A DNA stretch of 64,000 nucleotides from Tabrizicola_A aquatica (GCA_965194375.1 CBDAEL010000002.1); one strand, 5' to 3'; numbered from the stretch's first letter, positions 9,397 to 18,497 are shown. Numbers and translations are program-made. The notes: generated by a model from the sequence alone, not told the origin.

Positions 9397-10506
9397 TTGG
9401 CCGAGGATTTGCGGTTATTGGGTCTGAATGACCTGCATGTCGCGCTGGGTGGCAAGATGGTGCCTTTCGCGGGCTATTCCATGCCCGTGCAATACCCAAT
9501 GGGGGTGATGAAAGAGCATCTGCACACCCGTGCGGCGGCGGGGCTGTTTGATGTGAGCCACATGGGGCAGGTGATCTTACGCCCGAAGGGCGCTTATGAG
9601 GACACCGCGCGCGCGTTCGAGGCGTTGATGCCGGTGGATGTTTTGGGGGTAAAGCCGGGGCGGCAACGCTATGGGCTGTTCACCAACGCGGAAGGTGGGA
9701 TCCTTGATGATCTGATGTTCGCCAACCGGGGCGACCATATGTTCGTGGTGGTCAATGCTGCCTGCAAAGCGGCCGACATCGCCCATATGCAGACGCATCT
9801 GACGGGCGTTTGCGAGGTGATCCCGATCACCGACCGCGCGCTTTTGGCGCTGCAAGGGCCGCAGGCCGAGGCCGCCTTGGCGCGGCTGGTGCCGGAGGTG
9901 GTGGCGATGCGTTTCATGGATGTGGGCGTGTTCGGTGACCTGTGGGTCAGCCGGTCGGGCTATACCGGCGAGGATGGGTTCGAGATGTCCCTACCGATGG
10001 CGCAGGCAGAAGCCTTTGCCGTCAGCTTGCTGGATATGCCCGAGGTCATGCCCATCGGCCTTGGCGCACGCGACAGCTTGCGGCTGGAGGCGGGGCTTTG
10101 CCTCTATGGTCATGACATCGACAGCACAACCAGCCCGGTCGAGGCAGGGCTGAGTTGGACCATTCAAAAGGCCCGCCGGACGGGCGGCGCGCGCGCAGGT
10201 GGTTTTCCGGGGGCCACGCGCATTCTGCGCGAACTCGCCGAAGGACCGTCGCGGCTGCGGGTGGGTCTGCGGCCCGAAGGGCGCGCACCGATGCGCGAGG
10301 AGACCGCGCTTTATGATGGTGAGCGGCTTTTGGGCGCGGTCACCTCGGGCGGCTTTGGCCCCAGCGTCGAGGCCCCGATCGCCATGGGCTATGTGCCCCG
10401 CGCAAACGCGGACATCGGCACCAAACTGGACGGCGAGGTGCGCGGCAAGCGGCTGCCGGTGACAGTGGCCGCCCTGCCTTTTCAACCCACAACTTACAAA
10501 CGTTGA
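9397..10506 (+). CDS. gcvT: glycine cleavage system T protein (aminomethyltransferase)
   Basis: Transfers the methylene group from the aminomethyl-lipoyl arm of GcvH to tetrahydrofolate, releasing ammonia. The conserved opening NDLHVALGGKMVPFAGYSMP is present, as are GLFDVSHMGQ and the folate-site region WVSRSGYTGEDGFE. No in-frame ATG precedes the conserved N-terminus, so translation must start at a non-ATG codon: TTG at 9397 gives an 11-residue lead-in of family length (369 aa in total) with GGAAAG at 9381-9386; GTG at 9358 and TTG at 9409 are alternatives. Under the tandem glycine riboswitch; gcvH follows after 11 bp. Confidence 0.92.
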   Translation: MAEDLRLLGLNDLHVALGGKMVPFAGYSMPVQYPMGVMKEHLHTRAAAGLFDVSHMGQVILRPKGAYEDTARAFEALMPVDVLGVKPGRQRYGLFTNAEGGILDDLMFANRGDHMFVVVNAACKAADIAHMQTHLTGVCEVIPITDRALLALQGPQAEAALARLVPEVVAMRFMDVGVFGDLWVSRSGYTGEDGFEMSLPMAQAEAFAVSLLDMPEVMPIGLGARDSLRLEAGLCLYGHDIDSTTSPVEAGLSWTIQKARRTGGARAGGFPGATRILRELAEGPSRLRVGLRPEGRAPMREETALYDGERLLGAVTSGGFGPSVEAPIAMGYVPRANADIGTKLDGEVRGKRLPVTVAALPFQPTTYKR

Positions 10507-10517
10507 GGACCCAAGCG

Positions 10518-10877
10518 ATGAAATACACCAAGGAACATGAATGGCTGCGCGTTGAGGGCGATCTTGTGGTGGTTGGCATCACGGAACATGCCGCCACCGC
10601 GCTGGGCGATGTGGTTTTTGTCGAACTGCCAGAGCCTGAAACTGTGGTCGCCGAGGGCGACGAGGTTTCCGTCATCGAAAGCGTCAAGGCCGCGTCCGAT
10701 ATTCTGGCCCCGGTGGATGGCGAGATTGTCGCGGTCAACGAAAAGCTGACCGACAGCCCAGCCCTAGTGAACGAGGATCCCTTGGGCGCGGGCTGGTTCT
10801 TCAAGATGCGTCTGGATGACCTCTCGGTGCTGGATCAGTTCATGGACGAAGACGAGTACAACGATCTGATCGCCTAA
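10518..10877 (+). CDS. gcvH: glycine cleavage system H protein
   Basis: The 119-aa lipoyl carrier of the glycine cleavage system shuttles the aminomethyl group between GcvP, GcvT and the L protein. It opens MKYTKEHEWLRVEGD, and the lipoylated lysine is K57 in ESVKAASDI. ATG at 10518 has GAGG at 10505-10508, starting inside the gcvT stop region, which suggests close translational linkage. Two strong stem-loops separate it from gcvP, so expression of gcvP may differ from that of gcvTH. Confidence 0.97.
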   Translation: MKYTKEHEWLRVEGDLVVVGITEHAATALGDVVFVELPEPETVVAEGDEVSVIESVKAASDILAPVDGEIVAVNEKLTDSPALVNEDPLGAGWFFKMRLDDLSVLDQFMDEDEYNDLIA

Positions 10878-10885
10878 CCGGTACC

Positions 10886-10932
10886 GCCGGAGTTTGGCAC
10901 AAACTCCGGCCAAAATTCTTCGCAGAATTTTG
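10886..10932. repeat. twin perfect stem-loops between gcvH and gcvP
   Basis: Two adjacent perfect palindromes: GCCGGAGTTTG-N3-CAAACTCCGGC (10886-10910) and CAAAATTCT-N4-AGAATTTTG (10911-10932). They fall inside the gcvH-gcvP operon with no U-tract. They could stabilise the upstream mRNA, lower gcvP expression, or be a dispersed REP-like element; the sequence alone does not decide. Confidence 0.75.
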
Positions 10933-10978
10933 CTGGGCGGTGGGCGCCCGGCAGTGTCCCATTGCAAGAGGCAAGGCC

Positions 10979-13819
10979 ATGACCTTCACGCCAACCGCTT
11001 ATGATCCTTATGATTTCGCGAACCGCCGTCACATCGGCCCCTCGCCCTCGGAAATGGTCGAGATGCTGAAGGTGGTGGGGGTGCCTTCGCTCGATGCACT
11101 TATCGACGAAACCGTCCCAGCCTCGATCCGCCAATCGATCCCGCTTGGTTGGGCCCCCTTGTCGGAACATGAACTGCTGGCCCGGATGCGCCGGGTTGCG
11201 GGGCGCAACAAGGTGCTGACCTCGTTGATCGGGCAGGGCTATTATGGCACGGTGACGCCGCCTGCGATCCAGCGGAATATCTTGGAAAATCCGGCTTGGT
11301 ACACGGCCTATACCCCCTATCAGCCCGAGATTGCCCAAGGTCGCCTAGAGGCTTTGCTGAACTATCAGACCATGGTGGCCGACCTCACGGGCCTTGAGAT
11401 TGCCAATGCCAGTCTTTTGGACGAGGCGACGGCAGCGGCCGAAGCCATGACCATGGCTGAGCGGGTGGCAAAATCGAAGGCGCGCGCGTTTTTCGTGGAT
11501 GAAAACTGCCATCCGCAGACCATTGGCGTGATCCAGACCCGCGCTTTGCCTTTGGGGATTGAGGTGATCGTAGGTGCGCCCGAGGATCTGAAGCCCGAGA
11601 CTGTCTTTGGTGCGATTTTTCAGTATCCCGGCACTTGGGGCCATGTGCGTGACCTGACCGGCGAGATCGCCGCCCTGCACGCGGCCAAGGCTGTGGCGGT
11701 GGTGGCAACCGATCTTCTGGCGCTGACCATGCTCAAGGAGCCCGGCGCGATGGGGGCTGACATCGCCATCGGCTCCTCGCAGCGGTTCGGCGTGCCGATG
11801 GGCTATGGCGGCCCGCACGCCGCGTTCTTCGCCTGCAAGGACGAGCACAAGCGCAATATGCCGGGGCGGATCGTGGGCGTCTCCATCGATGTCCGTGGCA
11901 ACAAGGCCTACCGTTTGGCGTTGCAAACCCGCGAGCAGCATATCCGGCGCGAAAAGGCCACGTCGAACGTCTGCACGGCGCAGGCTTTGCTGGCCGTCAT
12001 GGCCAGTTTCTACGCCGTTTTCCACGGCCCCCTCGGCTTGCGCGCGATTGCGGAGCGGGTTCACAGCCTGACCGTCCGTCTGGCCAAAGCCTTGCGCGAT
12101 GCTGGTGCGACCCTGCCGCCAAAGGCGTTTTTCGACACGATCACGGTGGAGGTTGGGGTGGGCCAAGCCGGGATCCTCGCGGCTGGGCGGCTGGAAGGGT
12201 TGAACTTCCGGAAGGTTGGCCCCCATCACATCGGGATTTCGCTGGACGAGACCAGCGACGAGGATGTGCTGCGCCGTGTCTTGCGCGCCTTTGGCATTTC
12301 GGATGCGCCACCTGCGAGTGCGGAACTGGGCTTCCCTGAAGAGATGCTGCGCACATCGGATTACCTGACCCATCCGGTATTCCACATGAACCGCGCGGAA
12401 TCCGAGATGATGCGCTACATGCGCCGGCTATCTGACCGCGATTTGGCGCTGGACCGGGCGATGATCCCCTTGGGGTCATGCACCATGAAGCTGAATGCCG
12501 CAGCCGAGATGATGCCGATTACCTGGCCCGAGTTTGGGGCGCTGCACCCGTTTGTGCCCGCCGATCAGGCGCTGGGCTATCGTGAAGCGATTGAGGATCT
12601 GACGGCAAAGCTGTGCGAGATCACCGGCTATGACGCGTTTTCGATGCAGCCCAATTCTGGCGCGCAGGGGGAATATGCGGGGCTTCTGACCATCCTCGCC
12701 TATCACCGGTCGCGGGGGGAGCATGACCGCAAGGTGTGCCTTATTCCGGTTTCGGCGCATGGAACCAACCCGGCCAGTGCCCAGATGGCCGGGATGGAGG
12801 TGGTGGTTGTGAAATCCATGCCAAATGGGGACGTTGACCTTGAGGACTTCCGCGAAAAGGCGGCGGCGGCGGGCCACCGTCTCGCGGCTTGCATGATCAC
12901 CTATCCTTCCACCCATGGTGTGTTTGAGGAGACGGTGAAAGAGGTTTGCAAGATTACCCATGACCATGGCGGCCAAGTCTATATCGACGGGGCGAACATG
13001 AACGCGCTGGTCGGTCTGGTAAAGCCGGGTGAAATTGGCGGCGATGTCAGCCACCTTAACCTGCACAAGACCTTTGCCATCCCGCATGGCGGTGGCGGGC
13101 CGGGGATGGGGCCGATCGGGGTGGGGGCGCATTTGGCGCCTTACCTTCCAGGGCATCCCGAGACAGGCGGCGAGGAAGGGCCGGTAAGCGCCGCGCCTTA
13201 TGGCTCGGCTTCCATCTTGCTGATCTCCTGGGCCTATTGCCTGATGATGGGGGGCGAAGGGCTGACGCAGGCAACGCGGGTCGCAATCCTGAACGCCAAT
13301 TACATCGCCAGCCGCTTGAAGGGGCAGTATCCGATCCTCTTCATGGGCAACAAGGGCAGGGTGGCGCATGAATGCATTCTGGACACCCGCCCCTTTGCCG
13401 AATTTGGCGTCACGGTGGATGATATTGCCAAGCGGTTGATTGACAATGGGTTTCATGCGCCAACGATGTCATGGCCGGTTGCGGGCACCCTGATGGTGGA
13501 ACCGACGGAAAGCGAGACCAAGGCCGAGATTGACCGCTTTATCACCGCCCTTCTGGCGATCCGCGAGGAAATCCGGGCGGTGGAGCGCGGCGAGACCTCT
13601 GCCGAAGACAGCCCCTTGCGCCATGCGCCCCATACGGTGAATGACCTTGTCGCCGAATGGGACCGGAACTACAGCCGCGAGCAGGGCTGCTTCCCACCCG
13701 GGGCTTTCCGTGTCGATAAATACTGGCCACCCGTGGGCCGCGTCGACAATGTCTGGGGCGACCGCAACCTGACCTGTATCTGCCCGCCCGTCGAAAGCTA
13801 TATGGAGGCGGCCGAGTAA
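10979..13819 (+). CDS. gcvP: glycine dehydrogenase (decarboxylating), P protein
   Basis: The PLP enzyme decarboxylates glycine and loads the aminomethyl group onto GcvH. At 946 aa it is the full-length fused (P1+P2) form. The PLP lysine is K697 in NLHKTFAIPHGGGGPG, and the N-terminal half has TPYQPEIAQGRLEALLNYQT. ATG at 10979 is preceded by AGAGGCAAGG; the frame runs further upstream through the hairpins without conservation. It completes the gcvTHP operon; the shared L protein (lipoamide dehydrogenase) is not here. A GC-rich stem with TTTT at 13960-13995 lies between this gene and azlC. Confidence 0.97.
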   Translation: MTFTPTAYDPYDFANRRHIGPSPSEMVEMLKVVGVPSLDALIDETVPASIRQSIPLGWAPLSEHELLARMRRVAGRNKVLTSLIGQGYYGTVTPPAIQRNILENPAWYTAYTPYQPEIAQGRLEALLNYQTMVADLTGLEIANASLLDEATAAAEAMTMAERVAKSKARAFFVDENCHPQTIGVIQTRALPLGIEVIVGAPEDLKPETVFGAIFQYPGTWGHVRDLTGEIAALHAAKAVAVVATDLLALTMLKEPGAMGADIAIGSSQRFGVPMGYGGPHAAFFACKDEHKRNMPGRIVGVSIDVRGNKAYRLALQTREQHIRREKATSNVCTAQALLAVMASFYAVFHGPLGLRAIAERVHSLTVRLAKALRDAGATLPPKAFFDTITVEVGVGQAGILAAGRLEGLNFRKVGPHHIGISLDETSDEDVLRRVLRAFGISDAPPASAELGFPEEMLRTSDYLTHPVFHMNRAESEMMRYMRRLSDRDLALDRAMIPLGSCTMKLNAAAEMMPITWPEFGALHPFVPADQALGYREAIEDLTAKLCEITGYDAFSMQPNSGAQGEYAGLLTILAYHRSRGEHDRKVCLIPVSAHGTNPASAQMAGMEVVVVKSMPNGDVDLEDFREKAAAAGHRLAACMITYPSTHGVFEETVKEVCKITHDHGGQVYIDGANMNALVGLVKPGEIGGDVSHLNLHKTFAIPHGGGGPGMGPIGVGAHLAPYLPGHPETGGEEGPVSAAPYGSASILLISWAYCLMMGGEGLTQATRVAILNANYIASRLKGQYPILFMGNKGRVAHECILDTRPFAEFGVTVDDIAKRLIDNGFHAPTMSWPVAGTLMVEPTESETKAEIDRFITALLAIREEIRAVERGETSAEDSPLRHAPHTVNDLVAEWDRNYSREQGCFPPGAFRVDKYWPPVGRVDNVWGDRNLTCICPPVESYMEAAE

Positions 13820-13959
13820 CGCAGACCTCCTCGGACGCGCTTTGCGCTTCTCGTCGGCGGCACCTTGCGACCCTGCAGGGCGCCTCTGTTATGCGTCGCA
13901 TTTGGATATTTGGACCACGTTGAAGGCCTTCAATGCGGCGCAAATATCCTGGGGGGTGA

Positions 13960-13995
13960 GGGCCGCAGGCCCGAGGGGGGCGACGCCCCCCTTTT
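13960..13995 (+). terminator. double stem-loop terminator downstream of gcvP
   Basis: A GGGCC-N3-GGCCC stem is followed at once by GGGGGGC-N3-GCCCCCC and a TTTT tract. The second hairpin with T-run fits an intrinsic terminator for the gcv operon. The preceding CAAATATCCTGGGG motif is of a type I associate with intergenic elements in this bacterial family. Confidence 0.65.
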
Positions 13996-14047
13996 CCTGC
14001 GCGGGGGGCTTGTCACGGCGGCACGGATCGGACAGCTTCGCGCGACC

Positions 14048-14752
14048 ATGCAGGACACAAACACGAGCTTCCCCCAAGGCCTGATCGCCGGATTGCCCAT
14101 CGTGCTGGGCTATTTCCCCATTGCCTTTGCCTTTGGTGTTGCCGCCACCGGACAGGGGCTTTCGCCGCTTGAGGCGTTTGGCCTGTCGCTGATCATCTAT
14201 GCCGGGGCGGCGCAGTTCTTGGCTTTGGCGCTGATCACCAGCGGTGCGCCTTTGCTGGTGGCGGCCTTCACGCTTGTCGCCATGAACCTGCGCCACGTGC
14301 TTTATGGGCCGGCCTTAATGAAGCGCGCCGGGCCTGCGGCGAGCCGGCGGCACGCTTGGGCTTGGGCTTTCGGGCTGACGGATGAAGTCTTCGGCGCGGC
14401 ACTCGGCCAATTGGCGCGCGGGCGGCGGTTTTCCGAGCCCTTCATGTTCGGCTTGGGTCTTGCCGCCTATGCCAGCTGGCTGGCGGGGACGGCGCTGGGG
14501 GCCTATGCCGGAGCTGGGGCTTTGGCGGGCTGGCCGGTCCTTGAGGCGGCGTTGGGGTTCATGCTGCCGGCCTTGTTCCTTGCGCTCTTGCTATCAATCC
14601 TGTCACGGGCGCAGATCCCGGTCATCGTGGTCGCAGCCGTGGCCACTGTGGTTGTCAGCCTTGCATGGTCCGGCACGGCGGGCATCTTGGCAGGCATGGT
14701 GGCGGGGGCGGTGGCCGGTGTTCTGGGCCTAGGAGGGCGAGATGCGGGCTGA
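14048..14752 (+). CDS. azlC: branched-chain amino acid exporter, large subunit AzlC
   Basis: The 234-aa membrane protein has the AzlC signature opening GLIAGLPIVLGYFPIAFAFG and the internal AMNLRHVLYGPALM motif, with about 7 hydrophobic segments. AzlC and AzlD together export branched-chain amino acids or analogues. ATG at 14048 was chosen because it opens the conserved region; the upstream frame is repeat sequence. The stop overlaps the azlD start by 11 bp, so the two are translationally coupled. No Lrp-type regulator adjoins it. Confidence 0.92.
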   Translation: MQDTNTSFPQGLIAGLPIVLGYFPIAFAFGVAATGQGLSPLEAFGLSLIIYAGAAQFLALALITSGAPLLVAAFTLVAMNLRHVLYGPALMKRAGPAASRRHAWAWAFGLTDEVFGAALGQLARGRRFSEPFMFGLGLAAYASWLAGTALGAYAGAGALAGWPVLEAALGFMLPALFLALLLSILSRAQIPVIVVAAVATVVVSLAWSGTAGILAGMVAGAVAGVLGLGGRDAG

Positions 14753-15056
14753 GATTTTGACCCTCGCGCTGATTGTTGGCGCCTTCACTTGGGCCTTTCG
14801 CTATTTCCCGACCCGCGCGGATCTGTCTGCCATGCCGCAAGGGGGGCCGCTGTCGCGGTTTCTCAGCGCCACCGGCCCGGCCGCGATTGCCACACTCTTT
14901 ACCGCATCGGTCTTGCCCTATCTGCAAGGCAGCGTACCGGTTCCTTTGATCCTGGGCACCGTGTCGGTCTTGGTTACTTATGCCGTCAGTCGGTCTGTTG
15001 TCGGGGCGACGATGGCGGGGTCGGCTGGCTATGGGCTGGGTGTTTGGATGACATAG
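14742..15056 (+). CDS. azlD: branched-chain amino acid exporter, small subunit AzlD
   Basis: The 104-aa protein has four hydrophobic segments and the AzlD hallmark FRYFPTRADL near residue 20 (usually R-x-x-P in the family). It is the small partner of AzlC. It starts inside azlC (11-bp overlap). Confidence 0.9.
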   Translation: MRAEILTLALIVGAFTWAFRYFPTRADLSAMPQGGPLSRFLSATGPAAIATLFTASVLPYLQGSVPVPLILGTVSVLVTYAVSRSVVGATMAGSAGYGLGVWMT

Positions 15057-15112
15057 GTCAACACGCCTCTGTGGCAGGCGCGCTAGAGTGCTTGGGTAAG
15101 CAGGAGGCTCAG

Positions 15113-15454
15113 ATGCAAGATGATACCCCCGGAGTGACCCCCGAAATCACGGCCGCCAAGGTGCTTCAACTCATCGTTCAAGCGCGCGAGGGCGATGTGG
15201 TGGCCGAGGAGTTGCGTGGGTTCATTGCCGGGCTGAACGTGGATGAGAAGGCGCATTTGACGGCCATTGCTTGGGTCGGGCGCGGGGCCTTCGAGCCGGA
15301 GGAATACCAAGAGGCTGTTCGTACGGCGTATACTGAGGCGACCACGCCGACCGCAGACTATCTGATGGGCATGCCGCATCTGGCGGAAAACCTTGAAGCT
15401 GGGCTTGAGGCTTTGGGGATTGACGTGTCAGGTGAGGAACAGGATTTCCTCTAG
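15113..15454 (+). CDS. DUF3775 domain protein
   Basis: The 113-aa acidic soluble protein resembles the DUF3775 family, common in alphaproteobacteria and of unknown function. The recognisable core is KAHLTAIAWVGRGAFEPEEY followed by a DYLMGMPHLAENLEAGLEALG tail segment, largely helical. ATG at 15113 has a strong CAGGAGG upstream. It sits as a single gene 56 bp after azlD on the same strand. Confidence 0.85.
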   Translation: MQDDTPGVTPEITAAKVLQLIVQAREGDVVAEELRGFIAGLNVDEKAHLTAIAWVGRGAFEPEEYQEAVRTAYTEATTPTADYLMGMPHLAENLEAGLEALGIDVSGEEQDFL

Positions 15455-15534
15455 GCTGTCGCTCGGCCCCCCTTGATCCGAGCTGCCTGCATCACAATAT
15501 ATGCCCAATACTGAATTCGATCGGAAGATGCGCC

Positions 15535-15975
15535 ATGAGCGATGCCGTCAAGCTTGCCTGTGCCACCTGTGGCCAGATGAACCGGGTTCCCTTGGTCAAG
15601 CTGGCCGAGGGGCCGAAATGTGGTGCCTGCGGCGATCCCTTGGCCGATGGGAAGGTGATTGAGCTCGATGCGCGCGCCCATGACAAAACCACGCGGGCGG
15701 ATGAGATGCCGCTTCTGGTCGATTATTGGGCCCCTTGGTGCGGGCCTTGTCGCATGATGGCCCCGGAATTTGCCAAGGCGGCCATGAGCCTTAAGGGGCG
15801 AGCGCGGTTGGCCAAGCTGAACACCGAAGACCACCCTGAAATTGCCAGCCGGGCCCGGATCCAAGGTATTCCGGCGCTGGTGCTTTACGCCAAAGGGCGC
15901 GAGATCGCGCGTCTTTCGGGCGCGCGTCCCGCGTCCGAGATCGTGGCTTTTGTGCAAGGGCGCCTTGGCGCTTGA
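15535..15975 (+). CDS. trxC: thioredoxin 2 (zinc-binding)
   Basis: Cytoplasmic disulfide reductase of 146 aa. An N-terminal zinc ribbon (CATC at residues 9-12 and CGAC about 20 residues later) precedes a thioredoxin fold with active site WAPWCGPCRMMAPEF. The cis-proline loop is seen as GIPALVLYAKG. TrxC-type proteins respond to oxidative stress in well-studied bacteria. It is a single gene ahead of a two-component pair; promoter elements are not obvious. Confidence 0.94.
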   Translation: MSDAVKLACATCGQMNRVPLVKLAEGPKCGACGDPLADGKVIELDARAHDKTTRADEMPLLVDYWAPWCGPCRMMAPEFAKAAMSLKGRARLAKLNTEDHPEIASRARIQGIPALVLYAKGREIARLSGARPASEIVAFVQGRLGA

Positions 15976-16048
15976 ACAGATTCGCACAGAAATCACTTTA
16001 GGGTCGTCGACGATCCTTTGATACTCTGCCCCCAGTGTGAGGGGTGCA

Positions 16049-17425
16049 ATGGACGATCTTTGGCGGCGCAAAGGCTGGAGCGGCCTGTCGCTCGCGCGGC
16101 AGTTTGCGCTGGCGGGTGGGGTTGTGATGCTGGTGGCCACCGGGCTGGTGGGCTGGTTCGTGGCGGGCCGGATTGAAGAGGTCGTGGTGCGTAACACCGC
16201 CAATGCCACAGCGCTTTACATGGAAAGCTTTGTCGCGCCCTTAACCCAAGACCTTGGTCATGCCGACAACCTGTCGGACGAGAGCCGCGCCCGGATCGGT
16301 GCGCTTTTGGAAAACACCGCGCTGGGTCGCCGCGTTGTCAGTTTCAAGATCTGGCGTCAGGGCGGCTTTTTGGCCGATGCGTCGAACACCGCTTTGGTGG
16401 GCCGCACCTTTCCGCCGACGGAGAATCTAAAGCTGGCCTGGGCTGGCGAGGTGCGGGCCGATTTCGAGGATACGGACGACCCCGAAGATAAGGACGAGAA
16501 CGCGCTGGGTGTGCCCCTGCTGGAGATCTACTCGCCCATCCGCGATGTTGAAACGGGCCGGGTGATCGCCGTGGCCGAGTTCTATGAGGTGGCCACGCAG
16601 TTGAAGGCGGACCTCGCCCGTGCGCGTCTGGCCAGCTGGACCACTGTGGCGCTGGTGATGCTGGTCATCGGCGCGAGCCTCTTTGCGATCGTGCTGCGTG
16701 GATCGCGCACTATTGACCGTCAACTGGCGGCCCTGACCGAGCTTTCGGCCCGAAATGTCGCCTTGCGGCTGCGTGTGCAGGGCGCGGCAGCGCGCTTTGC
16801 GGCGATGAACGATCAGACCTTGCGGCGCATCGGGGCTGACTTGCACGACGGCCCCGCCCAGCAGATGGGCTTTGCGGCCTTGCGCCTTGATGCGCTGCGT
16901 CAAGCGGTCGGGCCGAAGGGCAGCGCGTCGGTGGACGAGGTGGCGCGCGCCGTGAAGGATGCGATTTCCGAGATCCGCACGATCTCGCGCGGCCTATCCT
17001 TGCCCGACATTGACCGCCGATCCCTGCCGGATCTGGTGCAGCGACTGGCCGAGGCGCACAAGGCGCGGACGGGCGTCGATGTGGCGGTCAGTTGCAGCAT
17101 CCCGCCGGGGATCGAGTTGCCCGAGGCGGCCAAGATCTGCATCTACCGCTTTGTCCAAGAGGGCTTGAACAACGGGTGGCACCATGCCGAGGGCAAAGAG
17201 CAATCGGTGGATCTGGTGATTGACGGTGATGATCTGCGCCTGACGGTGGCCGATCGTGGGCCGGGGTTTGCGGCCCCGCCACCCGGTGCGGGGGCCGACG
17301 GCACCACCTTGGGTCTCGCCGGGCTTGGCGACCGGGTGGAAAGTCTGGGCGGGCAGCTGACGGCGCGCAACCGCGCCGGAGGGGGCGCGGAATTGGTGAT
17401 GACATTGGATTTAAGGGGTTTGTGA
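16049..17425 (+). CDS. NarL-family sensor histidine kinase
   Basis: The 458-aa inner-membrane kinase has a first membrane helix near residues 15-35 (AGGVVMLVATGLVGWFVAG), a periplasmic sensor region of about 150 residues with an unusually acidic loop (DFEDTDDPEDKDEN), and a second helix near 190-212. Then come a HisKA_3 dimerisation domain with phospho-acceptor H266 in LHDGPAQQMGF and a HATPase_c domain (DRGPGFAAPP, LAGLGDRVESLGG). ATG at 16049 follows GAGGGG; GTG at 16037 is less likely. Its stop overlaps the regulator start (TGATG). The signal is unknown. Confidence 0.92.
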   Translation: MDDLWRRKGWSGLSLARQFALAGGVVMLVATGLVGWFVAGRIEEVVVRNTANATALYMESFVAPLTQDLGHADNLSDESRARIGALLENTALGRRVVSFKIWRQGGFLADASNTALVGRTFPPTENLKLAWAGEVRADFEDTDDPEDKDENALGVPLLEIYSPIRDVETGRVIAVAEFYEVATQLKADLARARLASWTTVALVMLVIGASLFAIVLRGSRTIDRQLAALTELSARNVALRLRVQGAAARFAAMNDQTLRRIGADLHDGPAQQMGFAALRLDALRQAVGPKGSASVDEVARAVKDAISEIRTISRGLSLPDIDRRSLPDLVQRLAEAHKARTGVDVAVSCSIPPGIELPEAAKICIYRFVQEGLNNGWHHAEGKEQSVDLVIDGDDLRLTVADRGPGFAAPPPGAGADGTTLGLAGLGDRVESLGGQLTARNRAGGGAELVMTLDLRGL

Positions 17426-18069
17426 TGGTGCAGGAAATTCGCGTGGTGCTGGTGGATGACCATCCGATCTATCGCGAGGGCGTGGCGCGCACGCTTGCGG
17501 ATGCGGGGGGTATCCATGTGGTGGGCCAGGCGGCTGATGGCGAGAGCGCTGTCACCGTGGTGCGCGATACCCAGCCAGACTTGGTGCTTTTGGACATTTC
17601 GATGCCGCGGGGTGGGGGTTTGCCCGCGCTGGCGCGGATCGTCCAGCTTGATATGCCCCCAAAGGTCGCCATGCTGACGGCCTCGGAGGAGGATGATGAT
17701 CTGATCCAGGCGCTAAAGCTTGGCGCCTTGGGCTACGTGCTGAAAGGGGTGGGCGCGGGTGAGCTGGTTGAGGTGGTGCGCGGGCTGGCGGATGGACAAT
17801 CCTATGTGTCGCCCGGCCTTGCGGGGCGGCTTTTGGTGGGGCTGCGAAGCCGTGGCTCGGTTGCGGCCAATCCGCTGGCCGACCTCACCAAGCGCGAGGA
17901 AGACATCCTGCGGCTGGTGGCGCAGGGCCTGTCGAACCGCGAGGTGGGGCAGTCGCTGGACCTGCAGGAAAAGACCGTCAAACACTACATGACCGCCATC
18001 CTGCAAAAGCTCCATGTCCGCAACCGGGTTGAGGCGGCGATGCTGGCGCGCGCGCATTTGAAGGATTGA
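17425..18069 (+). CDS. LuxR/NarL-family response regulator
   Basis: The 214-aa cognate regulator of the kinase upstream. The receiver domain has acidic residues VDDHP and phospho-acceptor D57 in LVLLDISMP; the C-terminal LuxR-type helix-turn-helix is LTKREEDILRLVAQGLSNREV then EKTVKHYMTAILQKL. The start overlaps the kinase stop by one base, so translation is coupled. Target genes are unknown; the small secreted peptide gene downstream is a candidate because of its position only. Confidence 0.93.
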   Translation: MVQEIRVVLVDDHPIYREGVARTLADAGGIHVVGQAADGESAVTVVRDTQPDLVLLDISMPRGGGLPALARIVQLDMPPKVAMLTASEEDDDLIQALKLGALGYVLKGVGAGELVEVVRGLADGQSYVSPGLAGRLLVGLRSRGSVAANPLADLTKREEDILRLVAQGLSNREVGQSLDLQEKTVKHYMTAILQKLHVRNRVEAAMLARAHLKD

Positions 18070-18201
18070 CCAAAGGCCGATGAGGCCCCCGACCAAGGTC
18101 CCATCGAAGGCATGCATTTCGCAAGCCCTAGGTCCGTTCCGCGCTTGGGCTGTATCCGTCAGGATCGGTGCATTGAAACCTTGATCCGATTGGAGACTAT
18201 C

Positions 18202-18408
18202 ATGAAAACCCTGATCCTTACGGCCACCCTTGCCTCACTCGCCTTCACCCTGACCGCCCCGGTCAGTGCCGCGACCAAGGGCAGCACCATCGTTGCCTTC
18301 GAAGAGGCCCTGCAGGGCGATTTCGACAAGCGCAAGAAAAAGCGCGTCAAGGGCGGCTCGGGCTGCGATTACGCTGGTGATGTTCTGGAACATCCCGAGT
18401 GCCGCTAG
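18202..18408 (+). CDS. small secreted peptide of unknown function
   Basis: The 68-aa product has a signal peptide (MKTLILTATLASLAFTLTAP, cleavage likely after VSA). The mature part of about 43 residues has a basic run DKRKKKRVKGG and two cysteines (GCDYAG and the terminal PECR) that could form one disulfide. No named family is recognised. ATG at 18202 opens the signal peptide with TGGAG upstream. A strong stem at 18474-18497 probably ends its transcript. A role in the envelope is inferred from the signal only. Confidence 0.68.
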   Translation: MKTLILTATLASLAFTLTAPVSAATKGSTIVAFEEALQGDFDKRKKKRVKGGSGCDYAGDVLEHPECR

Positions 18409-18473
18409 ATCTGTTGAGGCGGGGGCGGATGGAGTCCGCCTGCCGCTGACATGATTTGCCGATCGCAGATGGA

Positions 18474-18497
18474 GGGGCAGGCCAATTGGCCTGCCCC
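18474..18497 (+). terminator. intrinsic-type terminator stem
   Basis: GGGGCAGGCC-AATT-GGCCTGCCCC is a perfect 10-bp stem with a 4-base loop, followed by TTCATAT. It lies 66 bp after the small peptide stop and before the tRNA genes. Confidence 0.75.
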
